A DNA stretch of 12,018 nucleotides, from positions 1-12,018 of the forward strand of contig DASUWS010000316.1 of the NCBI GenBank assembly GCA_036378295.1, in the 5' to 3' direction. The stretch's first letter is position 1. The number at the start of each line of letters is the position of its first letter. The notes beneath the pieces are model-generated. The model worked only from the letters and a program-made list of their open reading frames with translations. It had not been told where the DNA came from and searched no databases. A program made the translations under genes and the position numbers. This document shows, in pieces, positions 6,542 to 12,018 of this stretch. This DNA comes from DAHUXT01 sp036378295. GTDB taxonomy: Bacteria; Chloroflexota; Ktedonobacteria; Ktedonobacterales; JADMIN01.

Positions 6542-6775
6542 CTACGTATGCCATTGGCCACGGTAGCAGTTTCGCGCCGCCCAGCAAGCCAATTCCATCC
6601 GGTTTTCGCAGGCATGTCGGCAATAATGCTGAGGGCCGAAGGGAAACCAGCCCAGCGCTACTGCGGACGATTCTTCTCCATCACTTGATCTCAGCTTGAT
6701 CTCAAACCAAACGATGGGCTTGTGATAGCGTAGTGTGACGTAGTAGATTGCATATACGGGTTGCCTGACACACAA
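6542..6775 (-). CDS. Possible small hypothetical protein, Cys/Trp-rich (doubtful)
   Basis: A 77-residue open frame beginning with TTG; I recognise no family. Its first half could form two beta strands (YAIYYVTLRY and VWFEIKLRS); the second half has four cysteines and several Trp/His residues (HYCRHACENRM, ACWAARNCYRG), which might suggest metal binding. Against it: no clear Shine-Dalgarno, a rare start codon, third-base composition less GC-rich than neighbouring genes, and lower local GC content. In favour: no better gene fills the 647-base gap and the frame lies on the same strand directly upstream of terC. It may also be a decayed remnant of a longer gene. Confidence 0.25.
   Translation of the reverse strand: MCVRQPVYAIYYVTLRYHKPIVWFEIKLRSSDGEESSAVALGWFPFGPQHYCRHACENRMELACWAARNCYRGQWHT
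6684..6704. repeat. Tandem direct repeat CTTGATCTCA (two copies, 11-base pitch)
   Basis: CTTGATCTCA occurs at 6684-6693 and again at 6695-6704, separated by one base, so the copies fall about one helical turn apart. That spacing is compatible with two protein-binding half sites on one DNA face upstream of terC. It also overlaps the doubtful 77-aa ORF, where the 11-base period would not preserve a peptide repeat. Confidence 0.5.
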
Positions 6776-7045
6776 TGGGGATCAATAGATAGTGCACAGG
6801 ACGGCATGTTAGCAACTCCGGGCGTCATGCGCGTCTGGCGGAAGGATCAGAATCGCGGTTCCGCAAGCGCGCAACCTGTCGATTATCGTTCCCTGTAGCA
6901 CGTTCAGCGCACTTTCCACGTCTATACATGTGAGAAGTTAGAGCCATAGCCATCGCGATTCCCCGCACATCTGTATCAGACTCGCCGCGAGTCGCGCATC
7001 AGTTGGGCGCCTCCCGACGCACACCGCGTATTTCCAGAGGGGTGG
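6776..7045. other. Non-coding stretch upstream of the membrane protein/GH3 unit
   Basis: No gene or RNA is recognisable in these 270 bases. One 15-base near-perfect palindrome is present at 6979-6993 (GACTCGC-C-GCGAGTC, seven paired positions), 52 bases before the GTG start at 7046. It could be an operator or a leader hairpin for the rightward gene pair. No T-run follows it, so it is not an intrinsic terminator. Confidence 0.5.
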
Positions 7046-7585
7046 GTGATTTCTTTGCATTCTCGAAACTCGCTTGTTGAGGATCGTGAGGAGACGTCAC
7101 AACGCGCTCGTATCGTGAGCGGCAGGCGTCCCAACGTCAGTAGCCCCGCCGCGTTCGGCCGCACGCCACAACCGCGACTCATCGCCCTCGGCGTCGTGCT
7201 GGCCGTCCAGATTGTCCTCTTGCTCATCGCTTTGGTGCCGCAAACCTTCTGGGCCAGCTACCACATGCCGAATGGTCCCATCCCTCCCGCAATGGTGCCC
7301 ATTGTCGCGGGACTCTTCTACGTACTCCCATCACTGACGGGCATGCTCTCGCGCCGATGGCAAGCGGCAGTCATTCTCGCCACACTGCCCGCATGGCTTG
7401 ATCTCGGCCTCTTCGCCGTCGCAGCAGCGTCGCGCATTGGTCCATACTATCTCGCTGTCGAGCCACACGCCGTCAGTACCGTGGGCACATTGGAACTCTT
7501 CGCCGTACTTGGAGCACTGGGATGGCTGGCGCGCCCCTTCGTACTCTACGCGCTCTCCAAAGCCCAGCGGATAGTGAGTCTATGA
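7046..7585 (+). CDS. Four-helix membrane protein of unknown function
   Basis: 179-aa protein that I do not recognise. After a polar, Arg/Ser-rich N-terminal segment (1-43) it has four hydrophobic helices at about 45-67, 83-101, 106-128 and 144-164, with a short basic C-terminus. The GTG start at 7046 follows AGAGGGG (7036-7042) by 3 bases, which is close; a TTG at 7055 in the same frame is an alternative. Its stop codon overlaps the start of the GH3 gene (ATGA), so the two are almost certainly translated together. The partner may be a membrane accessory of the exported glycosidase, but nothing in the sequence gives a biochemical role. The N-terminal 40 residues may be shorter in reality. Confidence 0.75.
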   Translation: MISLHSRNSLVEDREETSQRARIVSGRRPNVSSPAAFGRTPQPRLIALGVVLAVQIVLLLIALVPQTFWASYHMPNGPIPPAMVPIVAGLFYVLPSLTGMLSRRWQAAVILATLPAWLDLGLFAVAAASRIGPYYLAVEPHAVSTVGTLELFAVLGALGWLARPFVLYALSKAQRIVSL

Positions 7586-8931
7586 TGCCTTCGCAACGTC
7601 CGCCGGCCACGCAACGCCCGCATCCGCTCCTGATACGCCTCGCGCTCATCGTGGGTCTGGTGCTGCTGGGCGTGCGAGCAGCCATAGCGAGCGCCACTTT
7701 CATGGCCCCAGGGGGCGCCATCCTCGGCTGGAGTACCCAACAGACAGCGACGTGCACCCTCTGCAACGTGACGATCCCCAAAGCCACCCCTGGGCATTCG
7801 CTCACGCCAGAGGAATACGCCGGGATTCTGACGTCGCGCCTCTCGCTCGATCAGGAGCTAGGGCAGATGATGATGGTGCAGGTCTCGGGGCAGGGACTCT
7901 CGCCAGATGCCATACAGATGGTCAACGCCCAGGGCGCGGGCGGTATTCTCTTCTTTGCGTTCAACATCCAATCGGGCAGCCAGATCCAGTCGCTGACCTC
8001 GCAGCTACAGAAGATCGCGCCGGTGCCGCTGCTCACGAGCATTGACCAGGAAGGTGGACCCGTCAACCGCTTCTATAACCTCGTCGGCCCGCTGCCGTCC
8101 GCCGCTTCGCTGACCTCACCCGCGCAGGCGCAACAACAGGGACAATACGACGCGACGTTATTGCACCGCTATGGATTCAACCTGAATCTGGCGCCCGTCG
8201 TGGATGTGGGCACGAAGAATCCAGAACTCCAGGGCCGCACTTTCGGATCCTCGCCTGACCGCGTCGCGGCGATGGCTGACGCGTATCTCCAGGGACTCCA
8301 GCAGAGCGGGCTGGTTACCGGCTGCATCAAGCACTATCCTGGGCTTGGCGGAACCGCGACCGACCCGCATGTCGGCATGCCCGTGCTCCATAGTACGCGC
8401 GCGCAGTGGGAAGACACCGACCTCGCGCCATACCGCACGCTCCTCAAGAGCGGCGATGTTCACGCCATCCTGGTCTCGCATGAGATGATCCCGGAGGTAG
8501 ACCCCAACCTGCCAAGTTCGCTCTCTCCGACGATCGTTAATGGTGTCTTGCGGCAAGAGATGGGTTACGATGGCGTCGTCATTACCGACAGCCTCTACAT
8601 GGGCGCGCTCAATCAGCGCTGGACGGTATCGGAGGCAATCGTGCTGGCGGTCGTCGCCGGAGCCGACATCGTCATCGGGCCGTACAATGCCCAGATGGTG
8701 CAGGATGCCAAAGATGCGCTCAAGCAGGCGATCAGCAATGGGACGCTCACACGCGCGCGCATTGACAAGTCAGCCCAGCGCATCCTGGCCCTCAAGATTC
8801 ATATGGGACTCATCCCCCTGCCCAGGCAGCAGCCGGCCCCATCGCCATCTCCAACGTCGAACCCGGCAACTGGGAATACTGGCGCGCTCATCCCCACCAG
8901 ACAAGGAGCGTCCCAGGTCAACGGGATCTGA
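7582..8931 (+). CDS. Membrane-anchored/secreted GH3 beta-N-acetylhexosaminidase (NagZ-like)
   Basis: 449-aa glycoside hydrolase family 3 enzyme expected to remove terminal beta-N-acetylglucosamine from peptidoglycan fragments or chitin oligomers. A hydrophobic segment at about 14-36 acts as signal anchor or signal peptide, so it works outside the membrane. Domain landmarks (from this start): LGQMMMVQ in the first TIM-barrel strand, SIDQEGGPVNR at 153-163, KHYPG (250-254) followed by the Asp-His dyad D261/H263, and ITDSLYMGA at 334-342 with nucleophile D336. The D-x-H dyad is specific to NagZ-type GH3 enzymes. The usual PGHG is PGLG here, as in some NagZ relatives. A short CTLC (58-61) precedes the barrel and a Pro/Ser/Thr-rich tail follows it (about 413-449). 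ATG at 7582 overlaps the previous stop by 4 bases; starting at the next ATG (7585) is also possible. A reading from 7522 is unlikely. Confidence 0.9.
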   Translation: MMPSQRPPATQRPHPLLIRLALIVGLVLLGVRAAIASATFMAPGGAILGWSTQQTATCTLCNVTIPKATPGHSLTPEEYAGILTSRLSLDQELGQMMMVQVSGQGLSPDAIQMVNAQGAGGILFFAFNIQSGSQIQSLTSQLQKIAPVPLLTSIDQEGGPVNRFYNLVGPLPSAASLTSPAQAQQQGQYDATLLHRYGFNLNLAPVVDVGTKNPELQGRTFGSSPDRVAAMADAYLQGLQQSGLVTGCIKHYPGLGGTATDPHVGMPVLHSTRAQWEDTDLAPYRTLLKSGDVHAILVSHEMIPEVDPNLPSSLSPTIVNGVLRQEMGYDGVVITDSLYMGALNQRWTVSEAIVLAVVAGADIVIGPYNAQMVQDAKDALKQAISNGTLTRARIDKSAQRILALKIHMGLIPLPRQQPAPSPSPTSNPATGNTGALIPTRQGASQVNGI

Positions 8932-8953
8932 CTTCGGTTCCTCACTGTGTCGG

Positions 8954-9916
8954 TCACGAGTCGTGCAAAGGCCATTCGTTGAGCGGCCACTGATCACCCT
9001 GTCGCGAGCCTGATTGCGCGTCCTGTGGTTCTGGTTCACGCGGCCAGGGGTCCCAGGGAGAAGGGGCGGGAGAAGGTTGGCTCTGTGGCTGGCTCTGGGA
9101 CTGTTCCTGCGACGACGTGCCCTGCAGGCGAGGACTCTGCTGGTACGGCATGCGCCGCTGCTCGCGCGTCCACGGATCACGTGGCTGACTGGCTGCCGGC
9201 TGACTGGTTGGCGACTGACTGACTGCTGGCTGGCTGGCTGGCGGCCGGAACTGTGGCTGCGGACCGTAGCCCCACGGATCTTGTAGCCGCGGCTCTGGCT
9301 GTGATGGCAGCGGCTGCGACATGGGGAGCGGTCGTGGCGGCTGATGCGGCTGCGACACCGGGAGCGATGGTTTATACCAGGGGACCACATCACCAACCAG
9401 CATGCCGTCTCCGCCTGGCGCGGACATATGCTGCTCCATACGCGACTCGAGCACGGGAGCCCCATTTGTTCGGGGAGACGCGGTGGTTGCCGCCTTGCTG
9501 CTGGCGGGCAGCGTTTCGATGATGCGCTGTTTCCGCTCCCGGATGCGATCCTCAGTAATGCCTAGCATGAAGACGCCAAGCGAGAGAGCAAAGATAGAGG
9601 CATGGAGCCAGTTATCTGCCTGATTGAAGTACAGCACCGGGGCAAGATTGAGTCCCGCGATGCCGACGCCAGCCAGAACGCCAAAGAGCAGGGCAATGCC
9701 AAGGGTGTAGGTGCGCACAGAATCATCGCTGGCCAGAGCGGCCATCAACAGGCCGAGCGCCCCCACTGCAACATGCGCCACCGCGTGGACCAGCGTGAGC
9801 GCAAAGAACGTGACGATTGGCCCGAAGGAGAGTATACTTGGGAAAACGCCTGGAATACCAGTGAGCAGAAGCACCGTGCTGAGAACCAGCGCATAAAACC
9901 GCGTGATACTGGCCAC
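8954..9916 (-). CDS. DUF4383-like membrane protein with Pro/Gln/Ser-rich C-terminal tail
   Basis: 320-aa protein in two halves. Residues 1-120 form four hydrophobic helices (about 6-28, 33-61, 70-96, 101-120) with LVHAVAHVAVGALGL (42-56) and NQADNWLHA (98-106), which resemble DUF4383 membrane proteins of unknown function from Actinobacteria and Chloroflexi. Residues 121-320 are a hydrophilic, low-complexity region rich in Pro, Gln and Ser, with recurring DPW (213-215, 247-249, 289-291) and SQP motifs and a Trp-containing end (WPLNEWPLHDS). It is probably disordered and cytoplasmic. The GTG start at 9916 is supported by GAGGAGGGG (9930-9922) 5 bases upstream; the ATG at 9921 is in another frame. 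Convergent with the GH3 gene (22-base gap) and divergent from the uracil-DNA glycosylase. DUF4383 membership is from memory of its sequence pattern. Confidence 0.75.
   Translation of the reverse strand: MASITRFYALVLSTVLLLTGIPGVFPSILSFGPIVTFFALTLVHAVAHVAVGALGLLMAALASDDSVRTYTLGIALLFGVLAGVGIAGLNLAPVLYFNQADNWLHASIFALSLGVFMLGITEDRIRERKQRIIETLPASSKAATTASPRTNGAPVLESRMEQHMSAPGGDGMLVGDVVPWYKPSLPVSQPHQPPRPLPMSQPLPSQPEPRLQDPWGYGPQPQFRPPASQPAVSQSPTSQPAASQPRDPWTREQRRMPYQQSPRLQGTSSQEQSQSQPQSQPSPAPSPWDPWPREPEPQDAQSGSRQGDQWPLNEWPLHDS
9213..9241 (-). repeat. Tetranucleotide repeats inside the DUF4383-like gene
   Basis: On the plus strand GACT occurs three times (9213-9224) followed, one base later, by four copies of CTGG (9226-9241), within a wider run of TGACTGGCTG-like sequence from about 9183. 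They encode the SQP/SQS-rich stretch around residues 225-236. A four-base unit is not a multiple of a codon, so slippage would shift the frame of the remaining tail of about 85-90 residues. Confidence 0.7.
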
Positions 9917-10064
9917 TTCATCCCCTCCTCGTTGCGTGCAATCTCCTCTGCCGTATCTATGCGCCGCTTCACGACCGGATTTCCGCTCCTGGTCTGGCGC
10001 GTGCTATTCTGACTGGATATTATGTATCACACGAGCAGGCATAGCTATCAGAGAGCAGGCAAAT

Positions 10065-10715
10065 ATGCTACCGGACGATGCCCTGGCCACGATTGCGCGG
10101 GAAATAGAAGGCTGCACCCGCTGCGATCTCTATCAGCACGCAACACGTGGCGTCCCTGGCAACGGCAATCCCCATGCCGAAGTGATGCTCATCGGCGAAG
10201 CGCCGAGCGCATATGATGACAAGCGCGGCTATCCGTTCTCTGGCCCAACCGGCCCGTTTCTGGATGAGCTGCTCGGGCTGGCCCACCTTCGCCGCAGTGA
10301 CGTCTTCCTGACGAACATCGTCAAGCACCGGGTGAGCGAAGGACGCAGCCCGCTGCCTGCGGAAATTGCCGCCTGCGCCCCCTATCTGACGCGGCAGATC
10401 GAGGCGGTGGACCCGTTGCTCATCTGCACGCTGGGCCGTTTTGCCCTTGCCCGATTCTTCCCCAAAGGCACCATCACCTCGCTTCATGGAAAAGTCAAAG
10501 TGGTTGGTGGTCGGGTGGTTCTCGCGATGTACAATCCCGCCGCCGCGCTCCACCGCGAGGAGCTGCGCCAGACCGTCGTGAGCGATTTTACACATACGCT
10601 ACCTGCCGCACTCGCCGAAGCTCGCCGCCTGAACGCCGAGGGTAAGCTGAAGCGCTCTGGCGCGGCAGGCAATGCTGGCGACGAGGAGCCACCCCAGCAA
10701 ATGACGCTGTTCTAG
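10065..10715 (+). CDS. Family-4 uracil-DNA glycosylase (iron-sulphur type)
   Basis: 216-aa DNA repair enzyme that removes uracil from DNA by base excision. Four cysteines, C17 and C20 (CTRC), C104 and C121, have the C-x2-C ... C-x16-C spacing of the 4Fe-4S cluster in family-4 enzymes. Motif I is GEAPS at 44-48 followed by D51-D52 and PFSGPTG (57-63); NIVK at 84-87 matches the conserved N-[VI]-[VL]-K strand. The later motif usually written HPA is N157-P158-A159 here, so a normally conserved His is Asn. After the core comes a 30-residue hydrophilic tail ending QQMTLF, which fits the beta-clamp-binding pattern Q-x-x-L-F. The ATG at 10065 starts right before the helix carrying the CxxC; a reading from 9903 adds 54 residues with no family resemblance. 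Only a weak AGAGAGCAGG precedes it. A TATTAT at 10018-10023 could be a -10 box. Convergent with the sedolisin gene, 19 bases away. Confidence 0.9.
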   Translation: MLPDDALATIAREIEGCTRCDLYQHATRGVPGNGNPHAEVMLIGEAPSAYDDKRGYPFSGPTGPFLDELLGLAHLRRSDVFLTNIVKHRVSEGRSPLPAEIAACAPYLTRQIEAVDPLLICTLGRFALARFFPKGTITSLHGKVKVVGGRVVLAMYNPAAALHREELRQTVVSDFTHTLPAALAEARRLNAEGKLKRSGAAGNAGDEEPPQQMTLF

Positions 10716-10734
10716 CTCCTACTCGTTCCTGAAC

Positions 10735-12018
10735 CTATCCCTGACCCGCCAGCGCCTGTACCAGGGGAGCGCCAATCGGCGTCCCCAGCCCCGTGCTGTA
10801 ATCCCAGCCAGGAGTGGCGGGATAGTACAGGTTGCCTCCGATATGCACATCGTGAAAGACCTGGCTCGCCCGCGCGCCACTGCCGAGCTGATAGAGTAGC
10901 GGATTGAGCAGGCCGAGCGGTTTGCCACCGTGACTGCGCGAGAGCTGGTTCGCCAGCAGCACGAGACCCGCCCAGAGCGGGGCCGCCCCGCTGGTGCCGC
11001 CGACGACGTGCCAGCAATCAGCGCCGCTGCAGCCGCCGCCCGAATAGTACACGCTGTAGCCGGTCAGCGGATCGGCGTCAGCCGCCACATCGGGCACCTG
11101 GCGCGCGCCATTCGAGAACTGATTATTCACACCGGGGCCATCCTGCCACGAGGGCCGCTGATACACGACGCTCAATCCACCACCGCCCCCAGCCGTCTCC
11201 AGCGGACCTTCCCAGCCTGCCTCACGACTGTAGTTGCCGTCACTGTTGATGAAAAGCGCGGTACCGCCGACAGCGGTGGCATATGGGCTGGAGGCTGGAT
11301 GCTGTACCGAGAGGTTGCTGTCCTGGCAGCCATAGGCGCCGGAATCGCCCGACGCCACCAGAATCGACATCCCCTGGGCAATCGCCTGGCGGAACGAGTT
11401 GTCTACCGAGGTGTAGAAGCTCTTCGCGCTCGATGGATCAATGCCTTTCTCACAGGCCCCCAGGCTGATGCTGATGACCTGGGCGTGGTTATCCTGAACG
11501 ATCCGGCTGAACATCTGGGCGACGCTCCCCAGGTCAGATGGACTCTCGTAGACGTCGATGCTGGCGGAGGGCGCGATTGCATGGATGACCTCGATGTCCA
11601 GCACTGGCTCCGGGCTGGAAGATGTCGCGCCGCCAGCGACAGGCTTCACAGTGAGAGCTCCGGTGCGCAGCCCAAACGTGTTATCGTACGCTTGCACATC
11701 CGAGCGACGAAACCGATCGATTTCCGCCAACGCCACGATCTGATTCGCGCCTGTCAGCCCCATCTGGCGCAACGGCCCCAGGTCGTAGGCGCGTTCCAGC
11801 GCGGTCGGACCAAAGCCCGTGACGCCCGAAACCTGTGGCCTGCGCGGCAGGGCTATGCTGCCGGTATGGATAGCGCTACGCGTATCCAGTCCCAGCACGC
11901 CAGAGACGCCCGCGAGCGACGCGGGAATATGCGGTGGAGCATCTGGGGCGATGTATCGCTCGCCGTGCGCGTCGCAATAGTCGCCAAGCCGCATGCCAAA
12001 CAGTGCGTTGAGCGCGCC
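10735..12018 (-). CDS. Sedolisin-family serine-carboxyl peptidase (S53), 5' end outside the window
   Basis: Acid-active secreted endopeptidase of the sedolisin/kumamolisin family. The frame is open to the window edge, so the true start, signal peptide and most of the pro-domain lie beyond it; the ATG at 11994 is internal, as the eight preceding codons still read as pro-domain (ALNALFGMRLGDY). Numbering from that Met: E129 and D133 in SSPEPVLDIEV, D217 in ASGDSGAYG, and S335 in GGTSGAAPLWAGL form the Ser-Glu-Asp catalytic set with the oxyanion Asp. PDVAADADPLTGY (301-313) and FHDVHIGGN (380-388) with WDYSTGLGTP (397-406) form the C-terminal Ca2+-binding region. Cysteines 223, 322 and 327 are present in the extracellular catalytic domain. 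The catalytic domain is complete and appears active. No neighbour in the window suggests a specific substrate; a nutritional role is likely. Confidence 0.93.
   Translation of the reverse strand, partial: GALNALFGMRLGDYCDAHGERYIAPDAPPHIPASLAGVSGVLGLDTRSAIHTGSIALPRRPQVSGVTGFGPTALERAYDLGPLRQMGLTGANQIVALAEIDRFRRSDVQAYDNTFGLRTGALTVKPVAGGATSSSPEPVLDIEVIHAIAPSASIDVYESPSDLGSVAQMFSRIVQDNHAQVISISLGACEKGIDPSSAKSFYTSVDNSFRQAIAQGMSILVASGDSGAYGCQDSNLSVQHPASSPYATAVGGTALFINSDGNYSREAGWEGPLETAGGGGGLSVVYQRPSWQDGPGVNNQFSNGARQVPDVAADADPLTGYSVYYSGGGCSGADCWHVVGGTSGAAPLWAGLVLLANQLSRSHGGKPLGLLNPLLYQLGSGARASQVFHDVHIGGNLYYPATPGWDYSTGLGTPIGAPLVQALAGQG

Noticed and set aside
6399..6560. yybP-ykoY manganese riboswitch upstream of terC
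   Set aside because: Looked for because TerC-family genes often carry it, but its conserved paired and loop segments are not recognisable in the leader.
9903..10064. N-terminal extension of the uracil-DNA glycosylase (54 residues)
   Set aside because: No homology to the family, overlaps the divergent gene's start and ribosome-binding site; the ATG at 10065 gives the normal family N-terminus.

Overview
The window is 12 kb of moderately GC-rich bacterial chromosome with ten protein genes, two of them cut by the window edges, plus one doubtful small ORF. I see no rRNA, tRNA, CRISPR array, transposase or phage gene. The gene content (secreted sedolisin peptidase, membrane-anchored GH3 hexosaminidase, family-4 uracil-DNA glycosylase, DUF4383 membrane protein, HAD type II hydrolase) recalls soil-dwelling Chloroflexota such as Ktedonobacteria. 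This is an inference from gene content, not from a marker gene. Several starts rest on strong purine-rich Shine-Dalgarno sequences (GGAGGAGG, AGGAGG, GAGGAGGGG), while terC and the DedA gene lack one.

Region 1 (1-2624, minus strand) is a three-gene catabolic cluster transcribed leftwards: an MHS-type major facilitator transporter, a HAD type II (2-haloacid dehalogenase-like) hydrolase, and the N-terminus of a tartrate/D-malate/isopropylmalate-type decarboxylating dehydrogenase. The order suggests uptake and oxidation of a small dicarboxylic or 2-substituted acid.

Region 2 (2625-3255) is a 631-base intergenic region between two divergent transcripts. It carries an 8-bp perfect inverted repeat that looks like an operator inside a weak promoter for the transporter cluster.

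Region 3 (3256-4860, plus strand) is an acyl-CoA synthetase of the malonyl-CoA synthetase (MatB/ACSF3) type with an in-frame 9-base tandem repeat. It converges on region 4 (4873-6398, minus strand), a TerC-family membrane protein followed by a DedA-family membrane protein. Between those two lies a long, nearly perfect hairpin.

Region 4b (6399-7045) is mostly non-coding. It contains a second perfect hairpin, a tandem 10-base repeat, a small palindrome and a possible 77-aa Cys/Trp-rich ORF.

Region 5 (7046-8931, plus strand) is a two-gene, translationally coupled unit: a four-helix membrane protein of unknown function and a membrane-anchored GH3 beta-N-acetylhexosaminidase. Region 6 (8954-9916, minus strand) is a DUF4383-like membrane protein with a long Pro/Gln/Ser-rich tail encoded by tetranucleotide repeats. 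Region 7 (10065-10715, plus strand) is a family-4 uracil-DNA glycosylase ending in a probable sliding-clamp-binding peptide. Region 8 (10735-12018, minus strand) is a sedolisin (S53) protease whose start lies outside the window.

I do not see a clear new multi-gene system. The best leads are the transporter-HAD-dehydrogenase cluster with its putative operator, the two structured intergenic elements around terC, and the altered active-site motif plus clamp peptide in the glycosylase.
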